Shown: piece after piece, positions 33,774-42,898 of the stretch
Layout of the letters: each line of letters opens with the position of its first letter
Numbering within the stretch: position 1 is the first letter of the stretch
Assembly (NCBI GenBank): GCA_023435705.1
Contig: JAEYRH010000005.1
Coordinates: forward strand, 124,001-188,000
Origin: Bacillota bacterium
Lineage (GTDB): Bacteria; Bacillota; Clostridia; Christensenellales; UMGS416
Length of the DNA: 64,000 bases
Direction of reading: 5' to 3'
Made by a program: the position numbers and the translations under genes
Notes under the pieces: model-generated
What the model was told of the DNA's origin: nothing
Database searches by the model: none
The model's input: only the letters and a program-made list of their open reading frames with translations

Positions 33774-34628
33774 CTAATCCATCAGCCCACTCAAGTTTAA
33801 TTGCTCCAAAGTGACCTTCATCTGCCCGATCTCTGTTCTTCCGAATCGCCCATGGCAATCGGACCCAGATGTGACCAGCAACCCACGCCCTGCTGCATAA
33901 TGCAGGCAGGCGGCAGTGATCTCCGGCGAATGGGTGGGATAATAACTCTCAATGCCCGCCACACCTTTGGCCATCAGCAGGCCAAGAGTGGCAGTGAACT
34001 CTGCCGGATCGGCGGTATTGATCATCTCGCCAGGGTGGGCCAACACCGGCTTGCCCCCGGCCGCACGCACCGCCGTGCAGGCCTGCTCCACCGATGGAAA
34101 CGGAAAATCGGAATGATAGCACCCATACATATCATATAACCGAATGCCATCTCTCAGTTTGGAGGTCAAGCCCCTGGCTAGGAAGTAATGCAGGGCTTTC
34201 CACCCGCCGAGCCGGAAATCACGACAAAACCGCTGGTAATCATCAAGCGACACACCAGGCGTGTCGCAAGCCACGCGCTCAACCATCGACTCATTCATGT
34301 GGTCCAACAGGTTGCGGTTCCCGGCACATGTGATAAAGCCTGCATCATCAAGGTCTACGCCATATCCGAGGATGTGATACAGGTTGCCCCCCTCCAGCGC
34401 GTCCAGCTCCACGGCGGGGATGCAACGGATGCCCTCTCTTTGGCAGCACTTCATCAGGCGGCGGCTGCCGGCGAGCATGTTGTGATCGGCCACGGCGATC
34501 AGGCCCACGCCATTTGCGGCGGCTCGGCGGGCGACCATATCGGGGGACATGGTGCCGTCGGAGTAATAGGTATGGATGTGGAGGTCGGCATAGCCAAGCT
34601 GCGTTGCTTGTCTGTTATGCAAATTCAT
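33774..34628 (-). CDS. PHP-domain phosphoesterase (RNase AM/YciV-like)
   Basis: This 284-residue PHP protein has metal-ligand motifs YADLHIHTYYSDGTMSP, IAVADHNML, PAVELDA, PVLAHPGE, YYPTHSPE and SGSDCHGRFG. The pattern fits the YciV/TrpH group, whose E. coli member removes nucleotides from RNA 5' ends or acts on 3',5'-bisphosphates. Which of these applies is unknown. ATG 34628 has GGAAGCG upstream. It is the second PHP protein in the window and not similar in detail to that at 24047. Confidence 0.85.
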   Translation of the reverse strand: MNLHNRQATQLGYADLHIHTYYSDGTMSPDMVARRAAANGVGLIAVADHNMLAGSRRLMKCCQREGIRCIPAVELDALEGGNLYHILGYGVDLDDAGFITCAGNRNLLDHMNESMVERVACDTPGVSLDDYQRFCRDFRLGGWKALHYFLARGLTSKLRDGIRLYDMYGCYHSDFPFPSVEQACTAVRAAGGKPVLAHPGEMINTADPAEFTATLGLLMAKGVAGIESYYPTHSPEITAACLHYAAGRGLLVTSGSDCHGRFGRTEIGQMKVTLEQLNLSGLMD

Positions 34629-34733
34629 CAATTCGCTTCCTATCCGCGATCATTGAGTGGTCTCATACATCATTTACTCGGCTGGTAGTTTTGGCAACCA
34701 GTATACCATTTTTGAATGATCCAATCCATGATC

Positions 34734-34762
34734 TTGATATACAGGATTCGTATTGTTACAAT
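34734..34762 (+). promoter_or_regulatory. Promoter placing the start codon at +1 (possible leaderless mRNA)
   Basis: The -35 TTGATA (34734-34739) and -10 TACAAT (34757-34762) are exactly 17 bases apart. The hydrolase ATG begins at 34769, 6 bases after the -10, where transcription should start. No Shine-Dalgarno sequence is present. Confidence 0.5.
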
Positions 34763-34768
34763 GATTTC

Positions 34769-35730
34769 ATGAAGAGAAAGCACATCCGGCCCATCCATAT
34801 CACAGAGTTTGTCGCGATCAACGGCATCGAACAATTCCTCTATCATTCGGGCAAGAACGCAGAAAACCCCGTGCTTCTCTATCTGCACGGCGGTCCCGGC
34901 AGCTCCGAGGCATTGTTTGCCCACATGTTTCAGGAAAAGTGGGAAGAGCTTTACACCGTCGTGCACTGGGATCAACGGGGGGCCGGAAAGACACTGACAA
35001 GAAACCCAAAGGCGCACGGAGAAACCGAACTACTGTTACAGGACTTGCTGGAGATTGTCCGATATCTGAAACGGAATTACGGCAAAGAAAAGTCGTACTG
35101 ATGGGCCACAGCTGGGGCACCGTGCTGGGCACGCTGTTCATCCAGCGGCATCCGGACGAAGTGGCCTATTATATCGGGGCATCGCAGGTGGTCAGCATGG
35201 TGGCAGGCGAAAGGGCCTCCTATGAAAAGCTAAAAGAGGTTGTTACGCAATCCGCCGACAAGAAATCCTTGGCGCGGCTGCAAGCACTCGGAGAATACCC
35301 CGGCGACAAAATCGAGTTCAACACTCAATTCATCCGACAATGCAGGTTGTTCCGCAAGTTGCAAGCCGGGAAGCAACTCATGGAAAACACGAAACTCTCC
35401 ACATGGATTGCGGAGCTGCGCAGCCCCCTTTTCCAGTTATCCGATATTCTGGCATTTCTAAACGCCATGGGGGCTAACAAGAGCACATATCAATTCTTTG
35501 CGGAGTTTAACCTATTGAAGTTGCCCACAGAGTATCAGGTGCCTGTCTATTACTTGCTGGGAGACAACGACTGGCAGGTGCCCTCTGTGCTGGCGGAGGA
35601 TTACCATCAGAAGATTAACGCTCCGGCGAAGAAATGCTACAGGATCATGGATGCCGGGCACATGCTGATGATTGACCAACCGGAGCGGTGCTACGAGGCA
35701 TTGGCGGACATTTATCGCTGTGAGGGATAA
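34769..35730 (+). pseudogene. Alpha/beta hydrolase of the prolyl aminopeptidase type, frameshifted
   Basis: Two frames together make one S33-type hydrolase. The first (34769-35101) has the oxyanion motif LYLHGGPGSSE and HWDQRGAGKT. The second (from about 35086 to 35730) has the nucleophile elbow VLMGHSWGTVLGT, the Asp in LLGDNDWQVP and the catalytic His in MDAGHMLMID. The break falls at AAAGAAAAGTCG near 35090, where one missing base puts GHSWG out of frame with HGGPG. Either a real one-base loss in an A-rich run or a sequencing error explains it; the rest of both parts is intact, which favours a recent event or an error. Expected substrate is an N-terminal proline peptide or small ester or amide. 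Confidence 0.85.
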
Positions 35731-35743
35731 CGCGTAAGCCCTA

Positions 35744-35772
35744 TTGACATCACTACAATACGAAAATATACT
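35744..35772 (+). promoter_or_regulatory. Promoter of the 218-residue membrane protein gene
   Basis: A consensus -35 TTGACA (35744-35749) and -10 TATACT (35767-35772) are 17 bases apart, about 50 bases before the ATG. Confidence 0.75.
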
Positions 35773-35821
35773 TAACATACATTCGTATTTCCAATAACGA
35801 TATAACAACGGGGCCAATGCT

Positions 35822-36478
35822 ATGGGAATATTCGATACAGGCAAGATCCTTGTGACCGGAGGCGTTATCCTGCAAATACTGATAAGCAGGTATCATAGAA
35901 AAGCCGGTTTAATTACCGGCATTCTCGTAACGCTGGCCCTTCTCATATGGGGTTTCATCACCTTTCGCGAAGGCAATATACCAAAGGCCGTCAACACCAT
36001 GCAGACACAGCCGGTTTTCATCCTTCTGTGCGCCGCGTGGTTCGCCTATCAAATCTATTTCATCTACACCGCGCATAAGTATGCACAAGGCCCCAGATTT
36101 GACAAAATGATCGATGATCTGCTTGGAGACGCTGAAAAAGCGCTAGCCGAAAAAAGGATTGACAGAGCGACGGCATTATGCAAGAGCGCATTGATTATGG
36201 AGATTGTTCAAAGTGTCAGGGACGTGCTCAGGAGCGTCGATCTGAAGAGCTTTAGCAAACTGGTCAGGATCTATCAATCAAGCGGTTTGCCAAAAGCCCG
36301 CTTGCAGGGTCTCGTTACAGAGATGGATGGCTACCTCGCACAGATGAACGTGTATGCCCGGAAACCCAAGGACAGGAGCGATTTCCTGCTGGGACTGAGA
36401 AATTCCGGTCATCCCGCCGATTCCCAGGCCTGGGCTTTGGGAAAGAAGATGAGTGATTTTCTCGTCTCGTTACCATAG
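35822..36478 (+). CDS. Membrane protein with helical cytoplasmic domain, unknown function
   Basis: This 218-residue protein has three hydrophobic segments in the first 85 residues (GKILVTGGVILQILI, GLITGILVTLALLIWGF, PVFILLCAAWFAYQIYFIY) and a charged helical C-terminal domain. I recognise no family. The ribosome site before ATG 35822 is weak, although the promoter is strong. Confidence 0.65.
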   Translation: MGIFDTGKILVTGGVILQILISRYHRKAGLITGILVTLALLIWGFITFREGNIPKAVNTMQTQPVFILLCAAWFAYQIYFIYTAHKYAQGPRFDKMIDDLLGDAEKALAEKRIDRATALCKSALIMEIVQSVRDVLRSVDLKSFSKLVRIYQSSGLPKARLQGLVTEMDGYLAQMNVYARKPKDRSDFLLGLRNSGHPADSQAWALGKKMSDFLVSLP

Positions 36479-36588
36479 GCATAATTCTTAGCTTGTACCT
36501 TTGTGTGCATCCAATCAGATCATCTTTTCATTAAGAATACGCATTCTATTATTATACATTCCTTCGGACAACAACCGTTGGATATATA

Positions 36589-36649
36589 TTGACAAATCCG
36601 CAAAAAGCCCCTATCTTATTCATTAGCACTCTCCACCGTCGAGTGCTAA
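36589..36649 (+). promoter_or_regulatory. htpG promoter with CIRCE (HrcA) operator
   Basis: The -35 TTGACA (36589-36594) and -10 TATCTT (36612-36617) are 17 bases apart. A perfect CIRCE element follows: TTAGCACTC (36623-36631), 9 bases, GAGTGCTAA (36641-36649). It covers the expected transcription start, the usual place for HrcA repression. The gene should be induced by heat and protein misfolding. Confidence 0.93.
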
Positions 36650-36681
36650 CACCATCATCACCATTCTCAGGAGGTTCACAT

Positions 36682-38649
36682 ATGCAGACCGAAAAGGGCA
36701 ATATTTCCATCAGCACCGAAAACATTTTCCCGATCATCAAGAAGTGGCTATACTCCGAAAAGGACATCTTTGTGCGCGAGCTGGTGAGCAACGCCAACGA
36801 CGCCATCGCAAAGATGCGCAAGCTGGCCGGTATCGGCGAGGCCGCGCTGCCCGACGATGAAGCCTGGAAGATTACCGTGACCGTGGACAAGGAAAACAAG
36901 ACCATCCAGATTGAAGACAACGGCTTGGGCATGACCGAAGACGAAGTGCGCAAGTATATCAACCAGATCGCCTTCTCCGGCGCCAAGGACTTTTTGGAGA
37001 AATACCAGGGCAAGGCGGAGGACGCGCAGATCATCGGCCACTTCGGCCTGGGGTTCTATTCGGCATTCATGGTTTCCACCCGCGTGGCAATTGACACCCT
37101 GAGCTGGCAGCCCGGGGCCGAAGCCGTGCGCTGGGAATCAGACGGCGGAACGGAATATTCCATTGAGCAAAGCAGCCGCAGCACCCGCGGCACCACAGTG
37201 ACGCTGTATGTTGCTGAGGATGCGATGGAGTACGCAGACCGCTGGAAGATGCGCGAGACACTGATCAAATACTTCCGCTTCCTGCCCTATGAGCTTTATC
37301 TCACCGACGCCGCCGACGAACGCAAGAAGGCCGCCGAGCCCAAGAAGGAAGCCAAGGAAGGCGAGGAGCCCAAGGCTCCCGAAGCCCCCAAACCCATCAA
37401 CGACGTGAACCCCCTCTGGAACAAGCCCGCGAAGGATTGCACCGAGGAGGAATACAAGAAGTTTTACCGCGAGGTGTTCAGCGACTACGCAGAGCCGCTG
37501 TTCTGGGTGCATCTGAACATTGACTACCCCTTCCAGTTGAAGGGTATCCTCTACTTCCCGCGCCTGAAGAACGAGTTTGACACGATCGAGGGCCAGGTGA
37601 AGCTCTACAGCAACCAGGTCTTCGTGGCCGACAACATCAAGGAGGTCATCCCCGAATACCTGCTGCTGCTGAAGGGCTGCATTGACTGCCCGGACCTGCC
37701 TTTGAACGTCTCCCGCAGCTTTTTGCAGAACGACGGCACGGTGAAAAAGCTCTCGCAGCACATCACCAAGAAGGTCGGCGACAAGCTGATGAGCCTGTTT
37801 GAGACCGAGCGGGAGACCTACTGCAAATATTGGGACAGCATCAACCCCTTCATCAAGTTCGGCTGCATGCGCGACGAGAAGTTTTATGACCGCGTGAAAG
37901 ACGGCGTGATCTTCAAGACGATCAACGACGACTACAAGACCGTGCAGGAATACCTGGATGAGTTTGCCAAGGCCGAGGAAGCGCTGGAAGAGGATTGGGA
38001 GAGCGAAGAGGCCAAGGACGGCAAGCCTGCGATGAAGACGGTGCACCGCAAGACCGTCTACTATGTATCGGACGTGAAGCAGCAGGCCCAATATGTGTCG
38101 ATGTTCAAGGCCCACGGCCTGAACGCCGTGCTGTTGAACACGATGATTGACAACCACTTCATCACGTTCCTGGAAATGAAGCTCACAGACACGCGCTTCA
38201 AGCGCATCGACAGTGACCTCAGTGACGCCGTAAAGGGTGAGGACAGCGCGATTGAGAAAGCCGACATTGACGCGGTAGCGGCCATTGTGAAGACCTTCAA
38301 CGACAGCATCAAGACCACGATGGAGCACCTGAAGGAGACCGGCGCGCCGGCCATCGTGCTTTTGAGCGAGGAATCCCGCCGCATGCAGGAGATGAGCAAG
38401 CTTTATGGCGGCGGCATGGGCATGGATATGCCATCCTTCCCCGCTGACGAAACACTGGTGCTGAATGCCGACCACAGCCTGGTCAAGAAGCTGGTCGCGC
38501 TTTCTAAGGAAGAAGAAAAGAAAGCCGAAGCGGAACTCTTGGCAGCCCAGCTGCACGACCTGGCGATGCTGGCCCACCGGCCGCTGGAGCCGGAGGCGCT
38601 GGCGAAGTTTGTTGAAAGAAGCGCAAAGGTGTTGGAACAGCTGGGGTAA
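36682..38649 (+). CDS. htpG: Hsp90 chaperone
   Basis: This 655-residue ATP-dependent chaperone has N-terminal GHKL ATPase motifs ELVSNANDAIAKM (SNASDA is usual), DNGLGMTEDEV and GHFGLGFYSAFMV. A charged Lys/Glu/Pro-rich insert follows (about residues 213-245, KKAAEPKKEAKEGEE), longer than in E. coli HtpG. The middle domain has the conserved SRSFLQND, and the C-terminal dimerisation domain is complete. ATG 36682 follows AGGAGG (36669-36674). It forms a one-gene unit between a CIRCE promoter and an intrinsic terminator. Confidence 0.97.
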   Translation: MQTEKGNISISTENIFPIIKKWLYSEKDIFVRELVSNANDAIAKMRKLAGIGEAALPDDEAWKITVTVDKENKTIQIEDNGLGMTEDEVRKYINQIAFSGAKDFLEKYQGKAEDAQIIGHFGLGFYSAFMVSTRVAIDTLSWQPGAEAVRWESDGGTEYSIEQSSRSTRGTTVTLYVAEDAMEYADRWKMRETLIKYFRFLPYELYLTDAADERKKAAEPKKEAKEGEEPKAPEAPKPINDVNPLWNKPAKDCTEEEYKKFYREVFSDYAEPLFWVHLNIDYPFQLKGILYFPRLKNEFDTIEGQVKLYSNQVFVADNIKEVIPEYLLLLKGCIDCPDLPLNVSRSFLQNDGTVKKLSQHITKKVGDKLMSLFETERETYCKYWDSINPFIKFGCMRDEKFYDRVKDGVIFKTINDDYKTVQEYLDEFAKAEEALEEDWESEEAKDGKPAMKTVHRKTVYYVSDVKQQAQYVSMFKAHGLNAVLLNTMIDNHFITFLEMKLTDTRFKRIDSDLSDAVKGEDSAIEKADIDAVAAIVKTFNDSIKTTMEHLKETGAPAIVLLSEESRRMQEMSKLYGGGMGMDMPSFPADETLVLNADHSLVKKLVALSKEEEKKAEAELLAAQLHDLAMLAHRPLEPEALAKFVERSAKVLEQLG

Positions 38650-38671
38650 ACAGACGAACCAAAACGGATAA

Positions 38672-38697
38672 GCGGGCAGGAAACTGCCCGCCTTTTT
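38672..38697 (+). terminator. Terminator of htpG
   Basis: GCGGGCAG, GAAA loop, CTGCCCGC followed by CTTTTTATTT: a textbook intrinsic terminator. Confidence 0.92.
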
Positions 38698-38710
38698 ATT
38701 TCAAGAGTGG

Positions 38711-38716
38711 TATAAT
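38711..38716 (+). promoter_or_regulatory. Extended -10 promoter
   Basis: TATAAT preceded by TGG gives an extended -10 for the small membrane protein downstream. A GGGGGGA ribosome site lies before its ATG. Confidence 0.5.
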
Positions 38717-38749
38717 GAAATCACATATAGTACAAAGCGGGGGGACACA

Positions 38750-39025
38750 ATGATACCGTATCTTGTCCGGTCGAGGAAATTGGCAAATGTGTTCTTCTGC
38801 ATAAGCGCTCTTTTCTTCGTTGTAGCACTGATCATCTTGACCGAGGGGCAGGTCCTTGAACAGGCTCTCAAATTCAGCAACGGAAATTACATCAGCGGAG
38901 CCATATTCTTCGCAATCTTTTTTATTCTCTCGGTGGTGCTGTTATTGCTGGCAATCACATTGAGATGTCTCGAGAAGGACGCCACGGAAGACATAAATAG
39001 CGTCAGCAACAACAGAGACATGTGA
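38750..39025 (+). CDS. Small two-helix membrane protein
   Basis: This 91-residue protein has two clear membrane helices (VFFCISALFFVVALIIL and ISGAIFFAIFFILSVVLLLLAI) and short charged tails. Strong upstream signals (extended -10 and a G-rich ribosome site) support translation. No family is recognised. Confidence 0.65.
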   Translation: MIPYLVRSRKLANVFFCISALFFVVALIILTEGQVLEQALKFSNGNYISGAIFFAIFFILSVVLLLLAITLRCLEKDATEDINSVSNNRDM

Positions 39026-39062
39026 GCAGTTTTGTCAAGAGATATACGTCCTTCATGAAATA

Positions 39063-39087
39063 CCCCTCCCTAATTGAAAGGGAGGGG
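39063..39087 (-). terminator. GC-rich hairpin after the AraC-type gene
   Basis: CCCCTCCCT and AGGGAGGGG flank a 7-base loop, 10 bases past the regulator stop. On the minus strand it is followed by TATTTC, a weak T tract. It resembles the GC palindromes at 4949 and 21578. Confidence 0.5.
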
Positions 39088-39096
39088 CAGGCGGGT

Positions 39097-39987
39097 TCAG
39101 ACCTTTCTCACCGGCCTTGCCAGCGCGCATCCCCGCTCCGGCATCGGCGCATACTGTATCATCGGGCCTATTTCATCAGCCCAGACCCAACCAAACCGCT
39201 CAGGGTTGTAACTCTCAAACGCCTTGTCCAGCACCGCGCAAGCCTGGCCCATCTCATCATCCTGGTAGGGCTGGCCCTGGAAGTGTAAATACGTCGCCGC
39301 GGGCACGTCGATGAGCTCCATGCCCTCCGGCGCCGGCCCGGTGTAATCAGCGGGCAGCTCAATGCCCATCACATATTCCGATGTGCCGGCCGGCCGCATG
39401 GCCGCAGGCATCCACATGCCGATGATTTCACTCAGGGAGCCCTTGATGCTCGCAAGGATGCCCTCCACATCGCAGCCGATCTCTTCACAATACTCCCAAT
39501 AACCGGTTGCTTTCTTTGCCCTCTGCACGATCATTTTGCAGGCAGGGCGGTCTGTGGCTTGCACATAAACCGTGTTTGTGTGATCCATTTTGGTTGCTCC
39601 TTCCTCATGCTGCATGAGGTAATGGTCGCGGGCGCTGCGGGGCATAAAAAGAGGAATCGGCGGGGCGCTCTTGCGGTACCGTTCCGGCGGGATGCCGAAC
39701 CGGCTGCTGAACGCCCGTGTGAACCCCTCATGGGAGTCAAACGCAACTTGCAGCGCCACATCCAGCACCCGTTCGCCGGAATCCCTCAGGCGCAGGGCTG
39801 CCCGGGACAGCCGCCTTGCCCTCAGATACTCCAGAGGTGGGATGCCGACAAGCTCCCTGAAGAGCCTGGTGGCATGCCATGGCGAGTAACCCGCAGCACC
39901 GGCCAGCTGCTGCAGCGTTACCGGTTCATCCAGATGCGTCTCGATATAATCCTGCATCCTCTGAATTGCGTCCGCCTGCTCGCGCAT
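39097..39987 (-). CDS. AraC-family regulator with GyrI-like effector domain
   Basis: This 296-residue regulator has a DNA-binding domain at the N-terminus (residues 1-105, two helix-turn-helices: VTLQQLAGAAGYSPWHATRLFRE and DVALQVAFDSHEGFTRAFSSRFG, ending PPERYRK) and a GyrI-like ligand domain (about 140-290). The order matches the Rob/SoxS-like multidrug sensors. ATG 39987 has AGGAGG 7 bases away. No transporter is adjacent. Confidence 0.9.
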   Translation of the reverse strand: MREQADAIQRMQDYIETHLDEPVTLQQLAGAAGYSPWHATRLFRELVGIPPLEYLRARRLSRAALRLRDSGERVLDVALQVAFDSHEGFTRAFSSRFGIPPERYRKSAPPIPLFMPRSARDHYLMQHEEGATKMDHTNTVYVQATDRPACKMIVQRAKKATGYWEYCEEIGCDVEGILASIKGSLSEIIGMWMPAAMRPAGTSEYVMGIELPADYTGPAPEGMELIDVPAATYLHFQGQPYQDDEMGQACAVLDKAFESYNPERFGWVWADEIGPMIQYAPMPERGCALARPVRKV

Positions 39988-40084
39988 TCCATGACCTCCT
40001 GACGGAGATATCATACCGCAACGGTGGGGTTGTGTTCTTGACCGGGCTTGCGGAAACCCCATTCATACCCAATCTTTGCCAAAA

Positions 40085-40113
40085 AAGAAAAAGGCCTGCC
40101 ATCAGCGAGGCCT
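40085..40113 (-). terminator. Terminator of the DUF2569 gene
   Basis: On the minus strand AGGCCT, a 10-base loop and AGGCCT (self-complementary) are followed by TTTTTCTTTTTT, 15 bases past the stop. Confidence 0.7.
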
Positions 40114-40127
40114 CATATTACGAATGA

Positions 40128-41060
40128 TTAGCGCACAAATGTGTTTCGAACGCGCAGGCTGTGACGCAGATAACCCCGCAACGCGAAGAACCGGGTGGCC
40201 TGCAGCACAAGGCTCACCGCCAGCTCCACGATGTTCTCCAGTGTGATGCTGTTTTGCGCGAGCAACCCTCTGACAAAGCCGGAGAAAACCATTGCGAGCG
40301 CCGCCACACCGTAATACAGAAGCATGTTTCGGGGGAAAGACTTCTTGCGCCTGAAAAAGCAGTAGAGAGCCCAGATCGCCAACAGCGTGGTCACAGCCGT
40401 GACCAGTATGTCCATCATTCCAACGAATTGCCCATTTGCACCAGTGACCGGAGTGGCCCACCCAAGTGCATAGCCAGCCAGGTTGACGACTGTTGTGAAT
40501 ATCAGGTAAGCGCACAAGACGCCAAGCCATCCGCCGAGACCATTGGGTTGATCCCGCTTCTCGCGGGCATCGGCAAGGCGCTGCTCATAATAAGCCGACG
40601 AGCCAGACAGAAACTCTCTTGTGTCTGCACTGATTGCCACATCGCGGCCAGTTTGGCCGGCACGCTCGCAGACCACGGCCAGCAACTTGCGGAATGTCTC
40701 AATATCCGCTTCATGAGGGCGCTTTCCCAATGAGTATACGATCGTTTTCCCACCAGCCGTCAGGATGGAGAGGCCGATTTCTGCACGGGTCATGGTGATT
40801 TCCCGAATGCCGTCGAATCCAATAGTTGACAGGGGCAGATCCACAAACCAAACAGAGCTGCGTGTGACAAGAGCTCCCCGGCATAAATTCACAACCGCGA
40901 TCAACGCCAGTATCACCCCTGGGAACCCATTGATCAGCGCGGTGACCGGGTCAATGCCGGGCACGATGTAGAACGACACGAGCGGCGCGAGCAATCCCAC
41001 GGAAAACAACAGCAAATACTGGAATTTCACCAGAGCCCTTTTTTGACGGAATATCTGCAC
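40128..41060 (-). CDS. Membrane protein with C-terminal DUF2569 domain
   Basis: This protein of about 310 residues has two N-terminal membrane helices around a domain that may be PH-like (LPLSTIGFDGIREITMTRAEIGLSILTAGGKTIVYSLGKRP), then a C-terminal DUF2569 four-helix unit (GLGGWLGVLCAYLIF... RRKKSFPRNMLLYYGVAAL). Function is unknown. I prefer the GTG at 41060 with AGGAGA upstream; the frame stays open to 41135. Confidence 0.7.
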   Translation of the reverse strand: MQIFRQKRALVKFQYLLLFSVGLLAPLVSFYIVPGIDPVTALINGFPGVILALIAVVNLCRGALVTRSSVWFVDLPLSTIGFDGIREITMTRAEIGLSILTAGGKTIVYSLGKRPHEADIETFRKLLAVVCERAGQTGRDVAISADTREFLSGSSAYYEQRLADAREKRDQPNGLGGWLGVLCAYLIFTTVVNLAGYALGWATPVTGANGQFVGMMDILVTAVTTLLAIWALYCFFRRKKSFPRNMLLYYGVAALAMVFSGFVRGLLAQNSITLENIVELAVSLVLQATRFFALRGYLRHSLRVRNTFVR

Positions 41061-41228
41061 AGACTCTCTCCTGATCACGGGAACCTCTACCAACAGTTCC
41101 TCGCAACTGGTCCAATTGCTTCTGATGTTACACACAGTGGCAGACCATTAGCCATACCCAACACAACTGAAGCCATCCCATCATAACAAAATCAAGCGTG
41201 GTAGTAAACATCCTGTGTGCTATTGGGC

Positions 41229-42173
41229 TTATCCGCCAGTTGTGTCACATCGTATAGAGCCCCGGCAAAGCATCTGCATCACGCCAGCCGCTGCCAAACC
41301 GGAGAGGATCACAACCGTGATATCAAATGGGGCCACAGTGATCCATGGTAAACCTTCGAAGAAAAAGCCACGGCCGAAACGGTAGAGTGCGCCAGCCATC
41401 ATGTAATATTCCCCGGCATACATCAGCAAACAAACAAATACAGCAACCAATGCGGGCAACCCCACCGCCAAAAGCTTCCGCCGCTGAAGCAGCCAGCTGC
41501 CTGCCAAAGCACCTGCCGCTACCCCCATCACCACGAAAAACAACCCTGTGAGCAGGCCTGAGCCAATCGGCTGCACCTCCACAGGCAAGCGGAAAAATCC
41601 GGTGCGGTTGGCAAAGACGCACAAGCCCACGAAAATCACAGCCACTACAGTTTGCATGATGAGAGGCTTCTTTGGCACCATCTGGCCGGAAGCCAGCCTG
41701 CCAAACCCATACACCACATTCACAACAAGCGCCACCATCACAAAGGAGACGAGGAAGTAGTGAATTTTATAAGTATCGTCATATACTCCTTGAAATGCAG
41801 TGACTGCATCAGGTGTGTAAACACAAAGAAATGCTTGATAATCCACAACCGAATCAACCTGAGGGTTGGTGATAACAATACCCTCCATATAAAGCTCGAA
41901 TCCCACGAAAAGCCCCAATGCCAGCACGATGGCCACCGGGGCCGGCCACCGCTTCAACCGGGAGAGAAGCGGATGCAACGCAGCTGTGATCAAGACCGAC
42001 AGGCAAATGGCGGTGTAGGGAATCACATAGCGGGCATAGGCTTCCGGCACGATGCCTCCGTCCCTCCAGAAAAGGAAAACGATCTTCAGGCCCATCGCCA
42101 ATGGGTAGGCAGAGAGGGCAAGCAGTATCCCCATCGTGAGCAGATAGAACTTGAGAGTAGACCTGGGTCTCAT
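41229..42173 (-). CDS. Polytopic membrane protein, unknown function
   Basis: This 314-residue protein has about eight hydrophobic helices and few charged loops. No motif is recognised. ATG 42173 has AAGGAGGAGG upstream and a good promoter. An operator-like inverted repeat lies in its leader. Confidence 0.65.
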   Translation of the reverse strand: MRPRSTLKFYLLTMGILLALSAYPLAMGLKIVFLFWRDGGIVPEAYARYVIPYTAICLSVLITAALHPLLSRLKRWPAPVAIVLALGLFVGFELYMEGIVITNPQVDSVVDYQAFLCVYTPDAVTAFQGVYDDTYKIHYFLVSFVMVALVVNVVYGFGRLASGQMVPKKPLIMQTVVAVIFVGLCVFANRTGFFRLPVEVQPIGSGLLTGLFFVVMGVAAGALAGSWLLQRRKLLAVGLPALVAVFVCLLMYAGEYYMMAGALYRFGRGFFFEGLPWITVAPFDITVVILSGLAAAGVMQMLCRGSIRCDTTGG

Positions 42174-42195
42174 GGCAGCCTCCTCCTTATGCAAT

Positions 42196-42249
42196 CAGAC
42201 TATTTCGTTAGTCTGTACTTATTATATCTCAGTCCATCCACCATCGCAA
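42196..42249 (-). promoter_or_regulatory. Promoter with operator-like inverted repeat
   Basis: On the minus strand -35 TTGCGA (42244-42249) and -10 TATAAT (42221-42226) are 17 bases apart. CAGACTA and TAGTCTG (42196-42202 and 42209-42215), spaced by 6 bases, lie just after the start of transcription, where a dimeric repressor would block it. Confidence 0.55.
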
Positions 42250-42272
42250 TCACAAGATGCGATTCCGGCAGC

Positions 42273-42301
42273 TTGTGCCGGCTGTGCCATCCGCATATAA
42301 T
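42273..42301 (+). promoter_or_regulatory. Promoter of the cupin gene
   Basis: The -35 TTGTGC (42273-42278) and -10 TATAAT (42296-42301) are 17 bases apart, 55 bases before the ATG. It is divergent from the promoter at 42221-42249, with the -35 regions 24 bases apart. Confidence 0.6.
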
Positions 42302-42355
42302 AAAAACTAGAACGTTTGGAATACGATTTGACACTCATCAAACAGAGGAGGTACT

Positions 42356-42616
42356 ATGATCGTCACTGTTCGCAAGCCCACTGAAGCGGAAAAATCCGCC
42401 ATGAAAAAGTGGCCCACCTGGGGCTGTGGAGTATCCGAATTTGACTGGCACTATGACAGCGAAGAGCATTGCCTGATCCTTGAGGGGGAAGTCACCGTGG
42501 AATATGCCAGCGGCAGCGCAAGCTTCGGGCCGGGAGACTATGTCGTGTTTCCTAAAGGGCTGGATTGCGTGTGGAAAGTGACCAAACCAGTGCGCAAGCA
42601 TTACGATTTCCGCTGA
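42356..42616 (+). CDS. Small cupin-domain protein
   Basis: This 86-residue single cupin of the Cupin_3 (DUF861) type has GCGVSEFDWHYDSEEHCLILEGEVTVEY and FGPGDYVVFPKGLDCVWKV. His and Glu in the first motif could bind a metal. Ethanolamine/EutQ-like or ureidoglycolate-like roles are known for relatives, but no pathway neighbour is present. GAGGAGG precedes the ATG. Confidence 0.85.
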   Translation: MIVTVRKPTEAEKSAMKKWPTWGCGVSEFDWHYDSEEHCLILEGEVTVEYASGSASFGPGDYVVFPKGLDCVWKVTKPVRKHYDFR

Positions 42617-42898
42617 CCAGCTGCCGCCCGCTGATTCCATCGCTATAACGGCACCCTTGCGCAGCCGTGCAACAACATACGGCTCGTTGCCCTGTTGTGC
42701 CAATTGTCCAAACTGCATAACAAGACGATGCAGTATCATATGATATTTGTTGGAGCCTGGATTTTCATCAGAAGGCCTCAATGCAGGAACAATCTCGGTC
42801 AGACTGCTTTTTCGCCTGCAATCGGCATTGTCGAGAAGAAGAACCAAATGAATCCAGTAAATCGTCCGCTGGATTTCCAGTCTTCTGTAAAAAACCTA

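Noticed and set aside
37138..38577. Long open frame opposite htpG (479 codons)
   Set aside because: It is antisense to a fully motif-bearing Hsp90 gene, with no ribosome site and a composition typical of a shadow.
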